A stretch of DNA of 64,000 nt from Puccinia triticina (lineage: Eukaryota > Basidiomycota > Pucciniomycetes > Pucciniales > Pucciniaceae), in contig NC_070573.1 of the NCBI RefSeq assembly GCF_026914185.1, forward strand, positions 310,001 to 374,000. Direction: 5' to 3'. Position 1 is the stretch's first letter. Every line of letters starts with the position of its first letter. The notes under the pieces were generated by a model. The model was not told where the DNA came from. It worked only from the letters and a program-made list of their open reading frames with translations, and did no database searches. This document shows positions 11,101 to 28,091 of this stretch, one piece after another. Made by a program: the position numbers and the translations under genes.

Positions 11101-14100
11101 GACATTGGCAAACTCCTCGTATATTCGCAGTTGTTCTGGCTCGAGACCACCTAGTTTGAGCTTGAGGGGATTGGGCAACATTCCAGAGTAATGAGAGGCG
11201 GCCATGGCAGAGGTATCCCAAAAGGCGCTGTTGGTATGCTAACAAGACAAAATCACATATCAGCTTGATTGTCAATTGCAGCCTTGGGATGTGAACGTTT
11301 CACCCACTTCGCGGTGTCTTCGACGAGCTTCATAAGCAGCTGCTAGACTGTTGTCGATCTCAAGGATAGCCTTATCCGTGGCCACCTTTTCGATCACCTG
11401 ACAGGCCACGTCCAAATTATCAGCGGTCACCTGTTGAATCTCCTCATCTGAGACATTGTGCTGAAGGATAAGAGGGTGGGTACATGATGTCAGTGATGAC
11501 ACATCCCACAAGATAGATAACTCGGAGCAAAAGCACGGACATCTGGAAACCCATTCTGGGTTGAAAGCGTGCGAATGTTGACGAGGATTTGGTTGCGTAG
11601 CGGTTCTTTAGTGGTGACCAAAGCGAGCGAGCCCGCCAAGTTTTTGACCATCATGTGTGCCGAAGTGCGCATCTGATCTTCCTTGCCCTCCATGGCGAAG
11701 TCTTTCAAAATCATCTCTCGGGTCGAGATGTTCGCAATCGTCACTGATCGTTCCACCACTGGGCCAATGATCTGTTTCAAAAAGAAATCAGCTCGAGTGT
11801 ATTATTTCAGGATTGGATTGAATGAATCATGCTCACATCTCGAATAGCTCTCTCGATAGAGGTAAAAACGACTCGCTTCCACAGGATGTTGTTATTCAAA
11901 ACAATCTCGGTTGAAAATGTCATCAACAGAGGCAACTCGAGCAGGGCCTGCTTCAACAGTTCTAAATAAAACAAAAGTGATGAGCAAGAGACGGACATAG
12001 TTGGGCGACCAAAGGAAGATTTACCTTGCAGACTGCTAGCATAGCCAGCTTGTCCGTTGAGCGACAGACTATGCGAGCCAGCTGGAAGGTTATTAGGGCC
12101 CGCATTTTCTAAGGGTTGGGTAGCGGTGATGGAGGTCCCACCGGAGGGAGCGTTATTGGGATTCAGGGTGCCGGTCGCCCGTCCGATGACGTTTTCGATC
12201 GAGAGATGACTGTGTTGCTCGGCCTGCTGTTGCTGTGCCGCCGCGAGCGACCGGGCTGCAGCTTTGACTTCCTCAACCTCTTGGCGTTGTTGGCTGAGCT
12301 CGTCCTGTTTCTTTAACATCTCCGTCGGCTTGACATCCTTCAACTCGACCTCTAAGGCCTTACAGAGCACTTCGATCTCAAACTTCAGATTCAACTTCAG
12401 CTCTCCGTAATGATAGAGTTCGATGAGTAGCTTCAGGATGCCCATCAACCATGGATTCGGAGGCCTGAAGACTTTCGATTTGCTGGACTGCTCGAGTACC
12501 TTGCACACGAATGGAATGGCGACAATCAACCGGTTGGATCTGAAACCTTGGAGTAAGAGGTCTTTGAAGGCGATGTTGTGATGCTTGATCGGTAGGTTTT
12601 TCGCCAAGGTCAGTGAGCCGAGCCAAGATGCCAAGTTTTTCAATATTGTCCGATCCGTTCCTGATTTGAGTGTTTGCTCGGAATTGAGCATGATTACACA
12701 CTTAATGAGAGTCTCGTTATTGATTTTTTTATACATGTGAGGGAGGGCAAGTTTGTCTAGAAATTGCAGGTAGAGTGAATGATTGTTGGGTTCGATGGAG
12801 ACTCGGTGATTGACGAGGTACTTTGCAAACCAGTTGTAGTGCTCTGGCTTGATTTGGCTGGACATCTCCGTGAGCTTAGTTTCGAGATTGTTGAAAGCCA
12901 AGTTGTTGATGATGAAGAGGATCTTGTCGGAAATATGTTCCTCAGGTTCGACGAATTCCATCTTGGAAGTGATCAACTTGTGATTACTCGATCGGTCTTC
13001 CGGTTCGGTTGGACGGCCGGCAGCAGCATCCAAAGCGGCCAGTTTTTTCCTGCGACGGATTTCTCGTAAGATCAAGTCATCGTCAGACTTGATTGCAGCG
13101 AAGACGACTCGGGGATCATCCTCCCCATCCTCGTTTGCTTCCTTGGGCTTCGAGTTGTTCTCAGCATCTTCGTCAGGGTCGCCGACGATGGTCGAGAGGT
13201 AAACGTCTTTGTAATTTTCGCCATTCAGAACGGTTTTGGCGCGCAGGTAGACATCAGGATGGGTCAGTTTGAGCGATTCAACCTCGGATACGGCCAATGC
13301 TAGCTGGGGCCATTCTTCTAGTCGATTGACAAACTTGCTAAGGGCCATGCTACCAAACTCGTACCACTTGGATTCGATAGGATTCCGGATGGCATCTAGG
13401 ACGTATCGGACACCGATTCCAAGAGGAACATAGCCTATTAGTTGCTCTCGGATCAAAGAACCGAAGAGTGATGCAGTGAGATTGAGCTCCTTGGACGGGT
13501 AAGTGGAGAAGAACTTGTATTCGTCAAACAGGCCGGACAGTAAGCAAGCAAGAAACTGGTGGTTTTTCAAGTCCGGCGAGTCTCGCATCGATTTGAGGAT
13601 CAAGATGATGTGGTCGACCGTCAATTCGAGATCATACATCTTCTTGTAAAACGAATCCACTTCAGCCTCGATTCTCGAATCAAATGATGAGACCTGCATT
13701 CCGGGTTCGTCTTCATTACCCGGCATGAAATTCATCAGTTTTGGATGGAGCTGAATCGCCTGAGTCCGCGTTTCTTTGAAGCGCTCCAGCTCTTCCAAAC
13801 TCAGCAGCTCATGATTCATGCGGATTGTCCGGATGAAAATCGATACAGTCGGGGCACTAAGACTGAGGGTGGCCGACTCCGGAAGAGGTGCTGGACTGTT
13901 GTCTTGATTGACGATCGACTGTCGAAGCAGATCGTGTTTAACCTTCTTGCTCAAGAAGTCCAAGCACCCGTTGATGAACGAACTTCCATATTGGGCAATC
14001 CGGTCACCGAGCCATTTCTCCAAGTTCAGGTACTCCCGTCGACTAGCTAGCGATGCGATGTCGATGATCATGTTGACATCAGGCTGATAGTTTAATACCT

Positions 14101-16394
14101 GATCGAGGATCTTGAGATCTTGGGTGATGTCCAAGACCCGAGTGACATTCATCTCGTTTTCATGATAAAAGTCTCGCAGAGCGGTCATCAAAAAGTCGGG
14201 GTCCAGTTGCCATATTCGCAGGAAAACCAGCTGATGGGAAGGGTGTCCTTTGAGGAAGGACTGGAGTAGTCGTGCCGTCAGGTCGTTATGAAGCGTCGCC
14301 CAAGGTGTCTACACACACACAGATGAGGTGGGAGGAGTGAGCAAACCGCTGTGGGGTAACAAACACACAAAAAAAAAAGAAAAAAAAGAGAGAAGGGAAA
14401 TGTGCAAACTCACAGGGACTTGAATCAAAGCCATCATGACTAGTTCGGGGTTCGTTTTACAAGCTCTCTCCATAATGTCGGTTGCTTTCTCGATGATCTT
14501 ATCTACCGTCTCGTCTTTCTCCTTTTGGCCTTCTTGAAACGAATATTGCGGGGCAAGTAACTTGGCGACTTCACACAAGAGTTCCTTGACGTTCCACCCA
14601 CTCATCTCGACAGACTTGGCCAGAACCCTGACGGTGGGTGAGTTGTTCGATACATCCTCGGCTGAAACCACTTTTTTGCAGCTCGGGCCGTTCATGGGCG
14701 CCAGCGGATTAGGTTTGAGGGCGTGCAAAAAGGGGGAAGCGTCGAGTGGAAGGTAGAGCAATCGATCGATCAATCGAATCTTGGTATACTGATGGGACCA
14801 CTTTTCGAATAGACTCGATATGGCTGCTGTGGAGGTTGCGGGGGACTGGGATGGTAGTGTGTTTTTGTGGACGGTGGGTGAAGGGGGCAGGCTGGATTGA
14901 GAGGAGGTGGAGAGGGATTGTTCTTTGGAGGAGGGAGGGCCTTGGGATGGCTCGACTTGAGGCGGCGGATTGCTCGTCTTTGTGGCCGAGGTCGGGCTGG
15001 CTCGATCGGATGGAGAGACGGCGAGGGAAGGTGCGAGGCTGAGGACTTTACCTAAGAAGCGCAGTCCCCAGCCATCGGGTAGGGTGACTTGCTCGGCGGG
15101 TTGATCGAAGGTGAATCTGATGACCTCGCTCCAACGGATCCGGTTGTTGTAGACCTCGCCGATCGCTCGGATCCAGCTGACATGATCGATCGGGAACTCG
15201 TTGCCATACTTGTTGGCGAGTTCGATCAACTCGGCCAGTTGGTCGCCCACCTCTTCGGTTTCCGGGCCACACCCCCGCTTGGTCTTGAGCAGGACGGTTT
15301 TGCAGAGATCGGCTGAGCAGATGACCGGATCGGAGCAGATCCGGTAGAGGAGGGTGATCGGGCTTGGGTTGGAGGTGAACCTGGCGTCTGCCAGACAATG
15401 GTTGGCGATCTGGGAGGTGAGCTCCTGGCCGACCCTTGAGACGATGGCTTGGACGGTCGCCCGCTGGACGGTAGCCGACCACAACAGTTCGGGTTCTTTA
15501 CCGTCCTCGGTAGCCGGCACGGGGGTATCGGAGATGATGATCGAGAGCAGCTTGGAGAGCTGGATCGGCGTGAGCTCGGGCATCTGTTCGTCGGAGGCGG
15601 CGCCCGAGGGGGTATCGGATCCGACGCCGGCTGCCGGATTGATAGGGATGGAGAGGCTGTGGAGAGCAACGCCGATGGAGTCGCGAAGGATCTGGACGGC
15701 ATCCTTGGCGATCTGGCGCTTTTTGGCGAGCACGCTGGGGTTGTGGCCCAGAGGTGGGGGGAGGCCGGGTGGGAGGGAGCCGGAGGGCAGGGGAGGGCCG
15801 GAGGAGAGATGGGGGAGGGAGACGAGGGGGTGGAGGAGGATGACGAGTTCGAGGCCGACGAGATGGATCTTGTTGACGAACGTCTTGAGATCGAAGGCAT
15901 CCTCGGCATGGCCGCCCGAGTTGAGGCCGGAGTTGAGGGCGTCGGTGAACTTGTGGGCTGAGAAGGGGTCGCGGGCGAGTTTCTTGAGCTCGGAGGTGAG
16001 CAGTCGGAGTGCGAGCTGGGACTGGGAGGGCGAGTTGAGGAGGAGGTTGTTGGAGAGCAGATGGTTGGACTGGAATCCGAGGGCGGAGACGGAGGCGTGG
16101 ATGAGGCGCTGGATGTAGAAGAGATCGGTGTCGCCAGGGTTTTGGCGGACGACCTGTGGGGAGCGAAGGGAAGAGGGCGATGAGTGTGGGGTGGGGTGGG
16201 GTGGGGGGGGATGATCGATGGGCGGGGCTACTGACGGCTTGGATCTCCTGCTGGGCATATGCAAAGTTTTCCTCGGTGAGTCCGCCGATCTTGAAGACGA
16301 TCTGTGTCTTTGCGATTTTGGCCAGTTCGTTTGCCCGCTGCTGCTGCGCGGAGAGGACGGAGAGTCCAGGGGGCGGGGTGGGGGTGGTGTTCAT
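8102..16394 (-). CDS. NOT1: NOT1, scaffold subunit of the CCR4-NOT deadenylase
   Basis: About 13 exons give a protein near 2,460 residues, close to human CNOT1. The start at 16394 (MNTTPTPPPG) is the first ATG in frame with conserved sequence. Exons run roughly 16394-16236, 16153-14414, 14308-12025, 11961-11837, 11771-11541, 11460-11308, 11238-10914, 10842-10724, 10655-10351, 10279-10035, 9957-9360, 9284-8560 and 8493-8102, mostly with GT...AG borders. Order by homology: N-terminal HEAT repeats, the TTP-binding-like and MIF4G regions in the large third exon (CAF1/CCR4 docking), the CNOT9-binding DUF3819-type region (exons 4-6, ERAIRD, SVTIANISTREMILKDFA), a connector (SQWLLYAEDE), and the C-terminal NOT-module superfamily homology domain ending VFLERLLVQRPHPFGMIYAF. 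A polyglutamine tract sits in exon 7. Known role: cytoplasmic mRNA deadenylation and decay, plus translation and transcription control. Confidence 0.95.
10925..11060 (-). repeat. CAG/CAA repeat encoding the NOT1 polyglutamine linker
   Basis: On the minus strand this part of exon 7 is a mixed CAG/CAA run. It encodes two Gln blocks of about 18 and 7 residues separated by HQQLQL, just downstream of the CNOT9-binding region. Mixed codons slow slippage, but length polymorphism is still likely. Confidence 0.85.
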
Positions 16395-17044
16395 GGCTGG
16401 GCTTGTGTGGGTTTGTGTGGGTTGTGTGGGTTGGTGGTTGTCGGTTGTCGGTGCTGGCTGGCTCGGCTTGCGGCGGAGGGGCGGACCAAGAGCCGGCGGC
16501 GGGAGGGTCCGATCCGCCGGGGGGAGGTGGGCTGGGCTGTTTTTAGTAGTACTTTCGGATGCTGGGGGGCAGGGGAGGGGAGTGCTGAGCTGGCAGCGCA
16601 GTGCTGGGCGGGGGGAGGAGACCCGGGCCCAGCGGACAGCCGCCACCCGGGGACGTCGCCACAACCAAACCCAGCCCACCACGCAACCGACACCAGCCTA
16701 CATACTCAATCTACCCGCGCACACTGAGGCTAAAATATCACACTATCAACACACTATTAAATATCCTCCTTTTTTTGCTGTGGATTTTGAAGCGTACTCA
16801 TCACAGGCATAACAAATGAAGTGGAAGAAACAGGCTAATTTATTGGGACATACAAAGAAACATTCATCGGAGGTTCATTTGTTGTGGGATTTGTTTTTGT
16901 GTTCTTCGTGCTAAGTACAACAATCAAAAAAATGGACAAAGAAGAAACTACATTTTGTGTGTATGTGTGTGTGTGTGTGTGTGTTTTTCGAAAGAAAAGA
17001 AAAAAAGGATGCCTACCCAACAGAAGCGTTGAGAGACGAATATG
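16395..17044. promoter_or_regulatory. NOT1 5' flank / 3' flank of the demethylase gene
   Basis: 650 bp between two minus-strand genes. It contains GC-rich DNA immediately upstream of the NOT1 ATG, including pyrimidine-rich stretches on the minus strand, and a (GT)n microsatellite near 16960-16984. No TATA box was placed with confidence. Confidence 0.4.
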
Positions 17045-21601
<4,557 letters not shown>

Positions 21602-22949
21602 CTTGATGGTTCTCGTTGGGGGTGGTCAACAGCCTGGGCTGCAGGGGTACAGGCGGTATGCAGACCACCAGCTGTGGATCGAGAGGGTTCACTTGAGATG
21701 TCACAGCTTAACCTTTCACAACTTCGTCCGCCTGGGAAAGGTCCCAGTTCCCAAAGTCCCCCTTTGTCCGACTTACAAGTCAGGCTGGCGCAAAGCGCCC
21801 TCGCGCAAAGCGCGACCTCCAAAGGAGGGACTTGCAGGTAAAGCCAAAAATTTGGCTTGAGAGCTTTCAGTGTTTTGGTGGGAGTTTTTTCCCGCGCCCC
21901 TTTCAGGTGTCTTCTTGTGTATTCCTATTGCCTGTGGTAGATTAAAGGCCCAATTGTTCTCTTTCTTTTGGTGTCAATCACCAATTATTCCCCCTTCACA
22001 AACTCCTTCCATCCCCCTTTGAAGTTTGTGATTTTTTTGTGTTTGACCAGAAGTGTGTATGTAAATTCAAAGAAGATCCATGTGGACTCAATTGAAATAC
22101 AGAACTCCATCCTCCATCCACCTTGACTGCTGAGCAAGGGCAACACTCTCCTTCAAGTGTAGATATCACAAACGTGACACTACATTGAAGCTGAGATGCT
22201 CAGCTATCCACTGCACTTCAGCTTGCTGACTCACAAGGAGTGTGCGCTGTGTAAGGACAATTTGATTCAAAAAGCTGGCCAAAAGCCATTATTTTCCTGA
22301 AGCTCCCACGCGGAAAAAAGCCAATAACTCATAAGCCTCACATTGGGAATGGGAGATGCTTTGCATTGGGGTGCTCCACACCCCCAGTCCTGGGAGGCTT
22401 AGTTAAGCCAGCCCTTTGTAGCAAGACAAGTGCTGTTGGTTGAGACTAATGAAAAGTTGGGAAACATTCTCCCTTCCTGTTTGCCTGTGAGCTGTCCTCA
22501 GCTTGTGCCGCTTGGAGCAGCTTGCCCTCTGTCTGTACAAATCAATCAACCCACCTAATTTGCAGGGCATGGTGCACTATCAGCTGTGTTGGCATCTTGT
22601 TGAAGTCTGAAAAAAAAAATTGTGGTCATTTGTACACTGACTACAATTCCCTCCCTCCCAGAGCGGAGTACTGCTACCAGGCAAACCACTTGTTGCCAAA
22701 TCACATAAATAATCCCCCCCCCCTTCCCACACAAAGTGGTAAACCCTCTTTCAACTGTGAGGTCACAGACCTAGGTGAAAGGCCGCACCCTCATAAATTG
22801 AGTAAGCATCCAGGATCCGCATTAGCTGCAGAAACAGGTAAGCAAAGCAAACCTGTTCCGCAGTCCAAAAATGGTTCCTTGGGTTCAAAAAAACTGACAC
22901 ATCAACCCCTGGTGTATGCAGACTTGACTCCAACGACCAGCAAACTCAG
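21602..22949. other. Intergenic, with one mini-hairpin repeat
   Basis: This is the demethylase promoter side. At 21770-21845 there is a cluster of tiny hairpins (GGCGCAAAGCGCC, TCGCGCAAAGCGCGA, CCTCCAAAGGAGG) ending GGGACTTGCAGGTAAAGCC, a member of the family at 56.6-58.7 kb. The rest is unique-looking AT/CT-rich DNA. Short frames at 22522-22986 have no recognisable domain and run into the transposon end. Confidence 0.5.
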
Positions 22950-23842
22950 CACTGCAAGAATAACTCTAGAAACTGCTTGCAGTTGAGATGAAGCAAGCTT
23001 CAATCAAGCCTCAGCTCAAGCTGGAGTCAAGCACCCAAATTACGTGCTGGTGCACTTGAGTGTGTACCTTGTTCAGCATCTCAATGTTGAAAATGCTGTA
23101 GTTCTCATGCAGTAGGCTGAGGCAAATGAGCATCCCCCTGAGCACCCTTTTATTTTCTTTTATTAGACACTCCATGCACCATTGAATCCAGCCAGAATAA
23201 CATAAAAAGGGTATGTACACATGAAAGGAATATGTATAGATGAAAGAAATATGTATGCATGAAGGGAGAATGTGAGAAGGTGTATTACCACACAAAAGGG
23301 ATATGTACACATGATGAAAGGGGCATGTATGCATGAAAGGGGTATGTCAAGTAAGGGGTATTTGCACATGAAAGGGATATGTAAACATCAAAGGGGTATG
23401 TAAACCTGAACGATGAAAGGGGTATTGAAAGGGATGTAAAAACTCAAAGGGGAAATTTCAACATGAAAGGTTCATGGAAAAATGATGAAAGGGGTATGTA
23501 CCCATTGTGAAAGGGATACATGCACGTGAAAGGGATATACACACCTGAAAGGGGTATGTGCACATAAAGGGCTATGTACACATTTTTAAAGGGGTGAATG
23601 CATACAAAAGGGATATGTGCACATGAAAGGGGTATCTGCACATGAAAGGGGAATTTCAAATGAAAGGGGTATTTGCACAGGTATCAATTCCTGTACTGAG
23701 GTTTTTGTACCTTACACTCACTCTTGCATAAATTAGGCAATGTGTATGGAATCAACCAGTGCTTGATTCTTGCATGAGGGAAAGCTTGCCTTGAGCTCTT
23801 GCATCTCAACTGCAAGCAGTTTCTAGAGTTTTTCTTGCAGTG
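22950..23842. mobile_element. CACTA-like non-autonomous DNA transposon, copy 1
   Basis: Terminal inverted repeats of about 43 bp start CACTGCAAGAATAACTCTAG and end with the complement ...TCTTGCAGTG. A 3-bp duplication CAG lies directly outside both ends (22947-22949 and 23843-23845). CACT[A/G] ends with a 3-bp duplication are the CACTA/EnSpm signature. The interior (about 23200-23680) is a 17-19 bp minisatellite on the theme ACATGAAAGGGGTATGT. It gives long chance frames of PFMC/IPLSC type on the minus strand and encodes no transposase. Confidence 0.75.
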
Positions 23843-23935
23843 CAGGCTCGTGGAGAATCCCGGCCCACTGTCACTCAGAGCTAGAATATCAGCAACCAAA
23901 GGCAAGTTGCTGATGTTCAAAATCTGAAGTGATCA

Positions 23936-24678
23936 GATAAGAGCTAACACCTTATACTTTGGTATAGCTTCCATGTATGGAAATGCCCAAAAGGAGCTGC
24001 TATAGTCTGATTAGTCTCAAAATATCATCTAATTGGGAATTGTTTGGTGTTTCTGCCACTGTATCTCAACCCCGCAATGCGATTGATTTCATGATATTGA
24101 TACCATTATGATAAGAAATGTTGCAGGATTACTTTGGGTTGGCTCTTGACCATGAACATCCCGAAATATGGCAGCTACATTCTCATGAGTCTCAAAATAT
24201 CATCTAATTGGGGTTTTCTTTGTGTTTCTGCCACTATATCTCAACCGGGAATGGTGATTATTTCATGATATTAGGACCAGAATATTCATCCATTTCCAAA
24301 GATGATTTTGGTACAGCTTCCATGTATGGAAATGCCCAAAAGGAGCTGCTATAGTCTGATTAGTCTCAAAATGTTGCCTAATTGGGTATTATTTGGTGTT
24401 TCTGCCACTGTATCTCAACCCACAATGCAAATTATTTTATGATATTGATACAATTATAACAAGACATGTTGAGAGATTAATTTGTGTCAGCTCTTGACCA
24501 TGAAAATCCCAAAATGAGGCAGCTACATTCTCATGAGTCTCAAAATATCACCAAATTGGGGTTTTCTTTGTGTTTCTGCCACTATATCTCAACCGGGGAA
24601 TGGTGATTATTTCATGATATTGGGACCAGAATATTCATCCATTTCCAAAGATTATTTTGGTATAGCTTTCATGTATGG
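23936..24678 (-). repeat. 348-bp dimeric satellite, block 1 (reverse orientation)
   Basis: Tandem satellite in reverse orientation relative to the blocks at 41-48 kb. Two dimers are visible, recognisable by TTTCTGCCACTGTATCTCAA (monomer A) alternating with TTTCTGCCACTATATCTCAA (monomer B). The block is broken by a solo LTR at 24679. Confidence 0.9.
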
Positions 24679-25662
24679 TGTGGTAGACGGAAAAGTGGAA
24701 AAATAAAATGTTTTTTCTATGCCACATAATTGCTCATACTAGGCCTCAAGATACCATCAAATGGACCCCAGAAATGGATTCTACGGCCAACTTCACCCCT
24801 AGTCACCACTGAAAGCACCCCTGGACCCTCTCTAGTGTGGAAGTTACACCTCATGGACACCTATCACACGGCCAGCCCCAGTAACCCAGCTGTCACCTGC
24901 TTCAACCCAAGTTTCACAGTAGTACATACACATCACAGGATAAAAAAATACATCTCCCTGTCAGATTACACTCATTACATATTAACTACATACACTCCTT
25001 TATATACATAGTATGACATCATTTACACTGTTTCTGCAGCCTCAGACTTTGTGTATACACTATTTACCCCTGTATGACAGCTCATGCAGTCTACTGTCAC
25101 CTCATGCATGCGTTAGAATGTTCTTTTGTATATTCTGACATCATGTATGCACCCCTGACATATTTAGAATGTTCTGTGGTATATTCTGACACCATCCATG
25201 CGCCCCTGAGGGGTTATGACATCATTTGTATCTACTCCCACTGGCTAAAATCCCTCACCCTGTTGTCTAGATTAGCTGAAACCCTAACCCACAAGCCCCT
25301 TTGGGGCTCCACTCTTGTCTATAAAAGGAGCTCTCTCCACCCCCAGTGGTCTGCTCCCCAGTTCCTCACCCAGAACTCACAAGTCACCCAACACTCATCC
25401 ACACTCAAATCCTAAAACCCTTATAACAATAAATCAACCCTTATAACAACAATTCAACCCTTATAACAAAGTAATTAAAACACTTACATGTTGCCAGTCA
25501 AACAGATTTCATCTGGAACAGACCAGACCTATCACTTAATAAAACTTGCCAAGCTGAGCTTGGTGGGTCTTGTTGACTGATAACAGAAGGGCAGAGCTTG
25601 CAACTCCACCATACCCTTCACCATTCAGCAAAAGGGTTTCATTACCACTTTTGAGTCTTACA
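24679..25662 (+). mobile_element. Solo LTR (984 bp) inserted in satellite
   Basis: Starts TGTGGTAGACGG and ends GAGTCTTACA. It is flanked by a 4-bp duplication ATGG (24675-24678 and 25663-25666). Removing it restores the satellite text catgTATGGAAATGCCC. A TATAAAAG box lies at 25320-25327 and an AATAAATC poly-A-like signal near 25428, which sets plus orientation. No internal retroelement sequence remains, so this is a recombined solo LTR. Confidence 0.8.
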
Positions 25663-26375
25663 ATGGAAATGCCCAAAAGGAGCTGCTGTAGTCTCATTGG
25701 TCTCAAAATATTGCCTAATTGGGTATTTTTTGGTGTTTCTGCCACTATATCTGAACTGGGAGTGGTGATTATTTCATGATATTGGGACCAGATTATTCAT
25801 CCATTTCCAAAGATTATTTTGGTATAGCTTTCATGTATGGAAATGCCCAAAGGAGCTGCTATAGTCTGATTAGTCTCAGAATATTCCCTAATTGGGTATG
25901 TTTTGGTGTTTCTACCCCTGTATCCCAACCCCCAATGGGAATGATTTCATGATATTGATACCATTATGATAAGAGGTGCTGAGAGACTAACTGGGGTCAG
26001 GTCTTGACCATCAAAATCACAAAATGTGGCAGCTACAGTCTCATGGGTCTCAAACAATCACCAAATTAAGTTTTTCTTTGTGTTTCTGCCACTATAACTC
26101 AACCAGGAATGATAATCATTTCATGATATTGGTACCAGAATATTGATACGTTTCCAAAGATTATTCTGGTATAGAGTTCATGGATTGAAATGCCAAAAAG
26201 GAGCTGCAATAGTCTAATTAGTCTTGAAATATTGCCTAATTTGGTTTTTTTTGGTGTTAACCTGCAATGCGAATGATTTCATGATATTGATACCATTATG
26301 ATAAGAAATTTTAAGGGATTACTTTGAGTCAGCTCTTGACCATGAAAATCCAAAAATGTGGCAGCTACATTCTCA
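25663..26375 (-). repeat. 348-bp dimeric satellite, block 2 (reverse orientation)
   Basis: Continuation of block 1 after the solo LTR. It ends in ...GCAGCTACATTCTCA exactly at the left Helitron's TC terminus. Confidence 0.9.
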
Positions 26376-27189
26376 TCCAAGTTTATTAAAGCCAGAGAAA
26401 CACAGAAACAAAGATCAAGGGTTCCCCCTACAAATCAACCAAATTACAAAAAAAAATGCAAGGGTTCCCCCTTTCAAAAAAACCAATTACAAAAACAAGC
26501 CTTCTAAACACAAAATCCAAACATCACAAACTGGACCCACTATCCATCCCTGTCTAGCAGGGGTTAAAATAGTGGGTGGATGGCCCCCAGCGCGCCGCAT
26601 TGAAGGCATTATGCAAAGGGGGGCCACCGAGTAGAGCCCCTCAAACTGTGCAAGTGCAACAGCGGAGGGGGTTGAGGATGAACCGCACGCTGGAAGTACA
26701 GCGGCAGAGGACGCCTGGGGGATTATCCAAACACAACACCCCCCCTTTTATACACCATCAACCAGCAGTGCCAAGCTCGCCTCAAGCCTTCCCCTTGGAT
26801 CCCCCCGCATGTATCCTCGACAACAACGCCTCTGCCACGCCGCCGCTGTACATATTTTTGACCCGCAAGGCATTAGCTACATCTCAGATCTTCTGGCCAT
26901 CCTGGTCAACACATCTGATGTGCGCTACGGGAAGCTGAAATCGACCGCACAATTTGACCTGTTGGGGGCATCGTGGCGCCACCACCATGTTCCTTTGACA
27001 CCAACGCCACTCCCGCCCAACCACTAACGTCAAACTGCATACTCAACTTTGTCTGTGTTTTTCTCCATGCTGACATCTCTGTCCTTGCAGCTGATAATTC
27101 ACTCCGCGCAGGCTCTACTACCTCTGATTCGTCCATCCACCATCCTAGCCAGAAGCAGACTGACTACCAACAACAGATGCTGACCTACC

Positions 27190-27551
27190 ACCCTGCCACA
27201 CACAGTCAACGAAGCAAACAAATTAATGGAGGTCCTGGCCTGCGTTTGGCGGACGGGCGAGCAACACGAGATTGGCTACGCCGGCCGTTGGGAACGGCTC
27301 CTTTGGCATCGTCTTCAGCGCTCAACTCGTTGTTGGATCCGTCCATCCCTCTGGCAAAGAAGAGGTCGCGATCAAGAAAGTCTTGCAAGATAAACAATTC
27401 AAAGTCCGTCACATCCTTCTTCTCGTTCCCCCCAGACCTGCTCACCTGTATCTATGCACGGCCCCAGAATCGAGAGTTCCGAATTATGAAACTGCTGATC
27501 CATCCAAACGTTGTCAATCTACGTGCTTATTTCTATTCGAGTGGAGATAAG
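27190..27551 (+). pseudogene. Captured GSK3 kinase fragment, N-lobe exons (copy L)
   Basis: Two exon-like pieces match the N-lobe of glycogen synthase kinase 3 (Shaggy family). The first reads NKLMEVLAC...GEQHEIGYA, then after a one-base frame change GNGSFGIVFSAQL (glycine-rich loop) and VAIKKVLQDKQFK (ATP-binding Lys). After an intron-like gap it reads NREFRIMKLLIHPNVVNLRAYFYSSGDK, ending at 27550. The frame change between GEQHEIGYA and GNGSFG is also present in the inverted copy, so it predates the duplication. The C-lobe is separated from this part by the TRIM and a VPS18 fragment. Confidence 0.85.
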
Positions 27552-27584
27552 GTTGGCCACTTGTAGAGACTGTAAAATGAAGAT

Positions 27585-27669
27585 GTGTCTGGTGAGAGTC
27601 GAACTCACGACCTCAGCTATGCTGAGACACATACTAGAGTGCTGCCTTTACCAACTAGGCTACAGACGC
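27585..27669 (-). tRNA. tRNA-like sequence in TRIM 3' LTR
   Basis: On the minus strand: acceptor GCGTCTG pairing with CAGACAC (6 of 7), D-arm GCCT...AGGC, a long variable hairpin CTCAGCATAGCTGAG as in class II (Ser/Leu) tRNAs, and T-arm GTGAG-TTCGACT-CTCAC. The A box (TAGCCTAGTTGG) and B box (GTTCGACTC) are good, and TTTT follows at 27577-27574. The anticodon stem pairs poorly, so the identity is unclear and it may be non-functional in translation. Confidence 0.6.
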
Positions 27670-28006
27670 TTGTGGCTGCCAGCTGGGTGGTTGGTTGGTA
27701 GTGCTCATGGGTCGATCCGACAGCCCTCCATACTGTGGTGATACATCATGGTAGCAGACTAACAGACAACTCAACACCCCCCCTTGCTACATGATGGGAA
27801 GTGGGGATTGAACCCAAGAGAGAGTGGGAATGAGACCCAGGAAAGATGATCAGTGTAGGGATTGAACCCGTGATCTAGATGTAGGCTTATAGGGGTTTGC
27901 GTGGTCTTACAAGTAAGCATTCACAAATTCATCAAGTCTCTATTATAAGCAAGTAGCGCTCAGGTAGCTCTGGGCTCATAACCTGTAGAGACTGTAAAAT
28001 GAAGAT

Positions 28007-28091
28007 GTGTCTGGTGAGAGTCAAACTCACGACCTCAGCTATGCTGAGACACATACTAGAGTGCTGCCTTTACCAACTAGGCTACAGACGC
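28007..28091 (-). tRNA. tRNA-like sequence in TRIM 5' LTR
   Basis: Second copy of the class II tRNA-like sequence, 422 bp from the first. It carries one CpG transition inside the B box (TTCGAC to TTTGAC on the minus strand), which may weaken Pol III recognition. Confidence 0.6.

Noticed and set aside
15354..16812. Plus-strand frames of 170-254 residues opposite the NOT1 N-terminus
   Set aside because: They are shadows of GC-rich NOT1 coding DNA. NOT1 on the minus strand has homology and splice structure.
23163..23659. Long minus-strand frames of Cys/Pro/Phe repeats (IPFMC, PLSCA), also at 51369-52176
   Set aside because: They are translations of the short minisatellite inside the CACTA-like elements. 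They lack a start context, signal peptide or conservation beyond the repeat.
27585..27669. Functional nuclear tRNA-Ser/Leu gene
   Set aside because: The anticodon stem pairs poorly, the sequence is duplicated exactly with the LTRs, and it moves with a retroelement. Kept only as tRNA-like.
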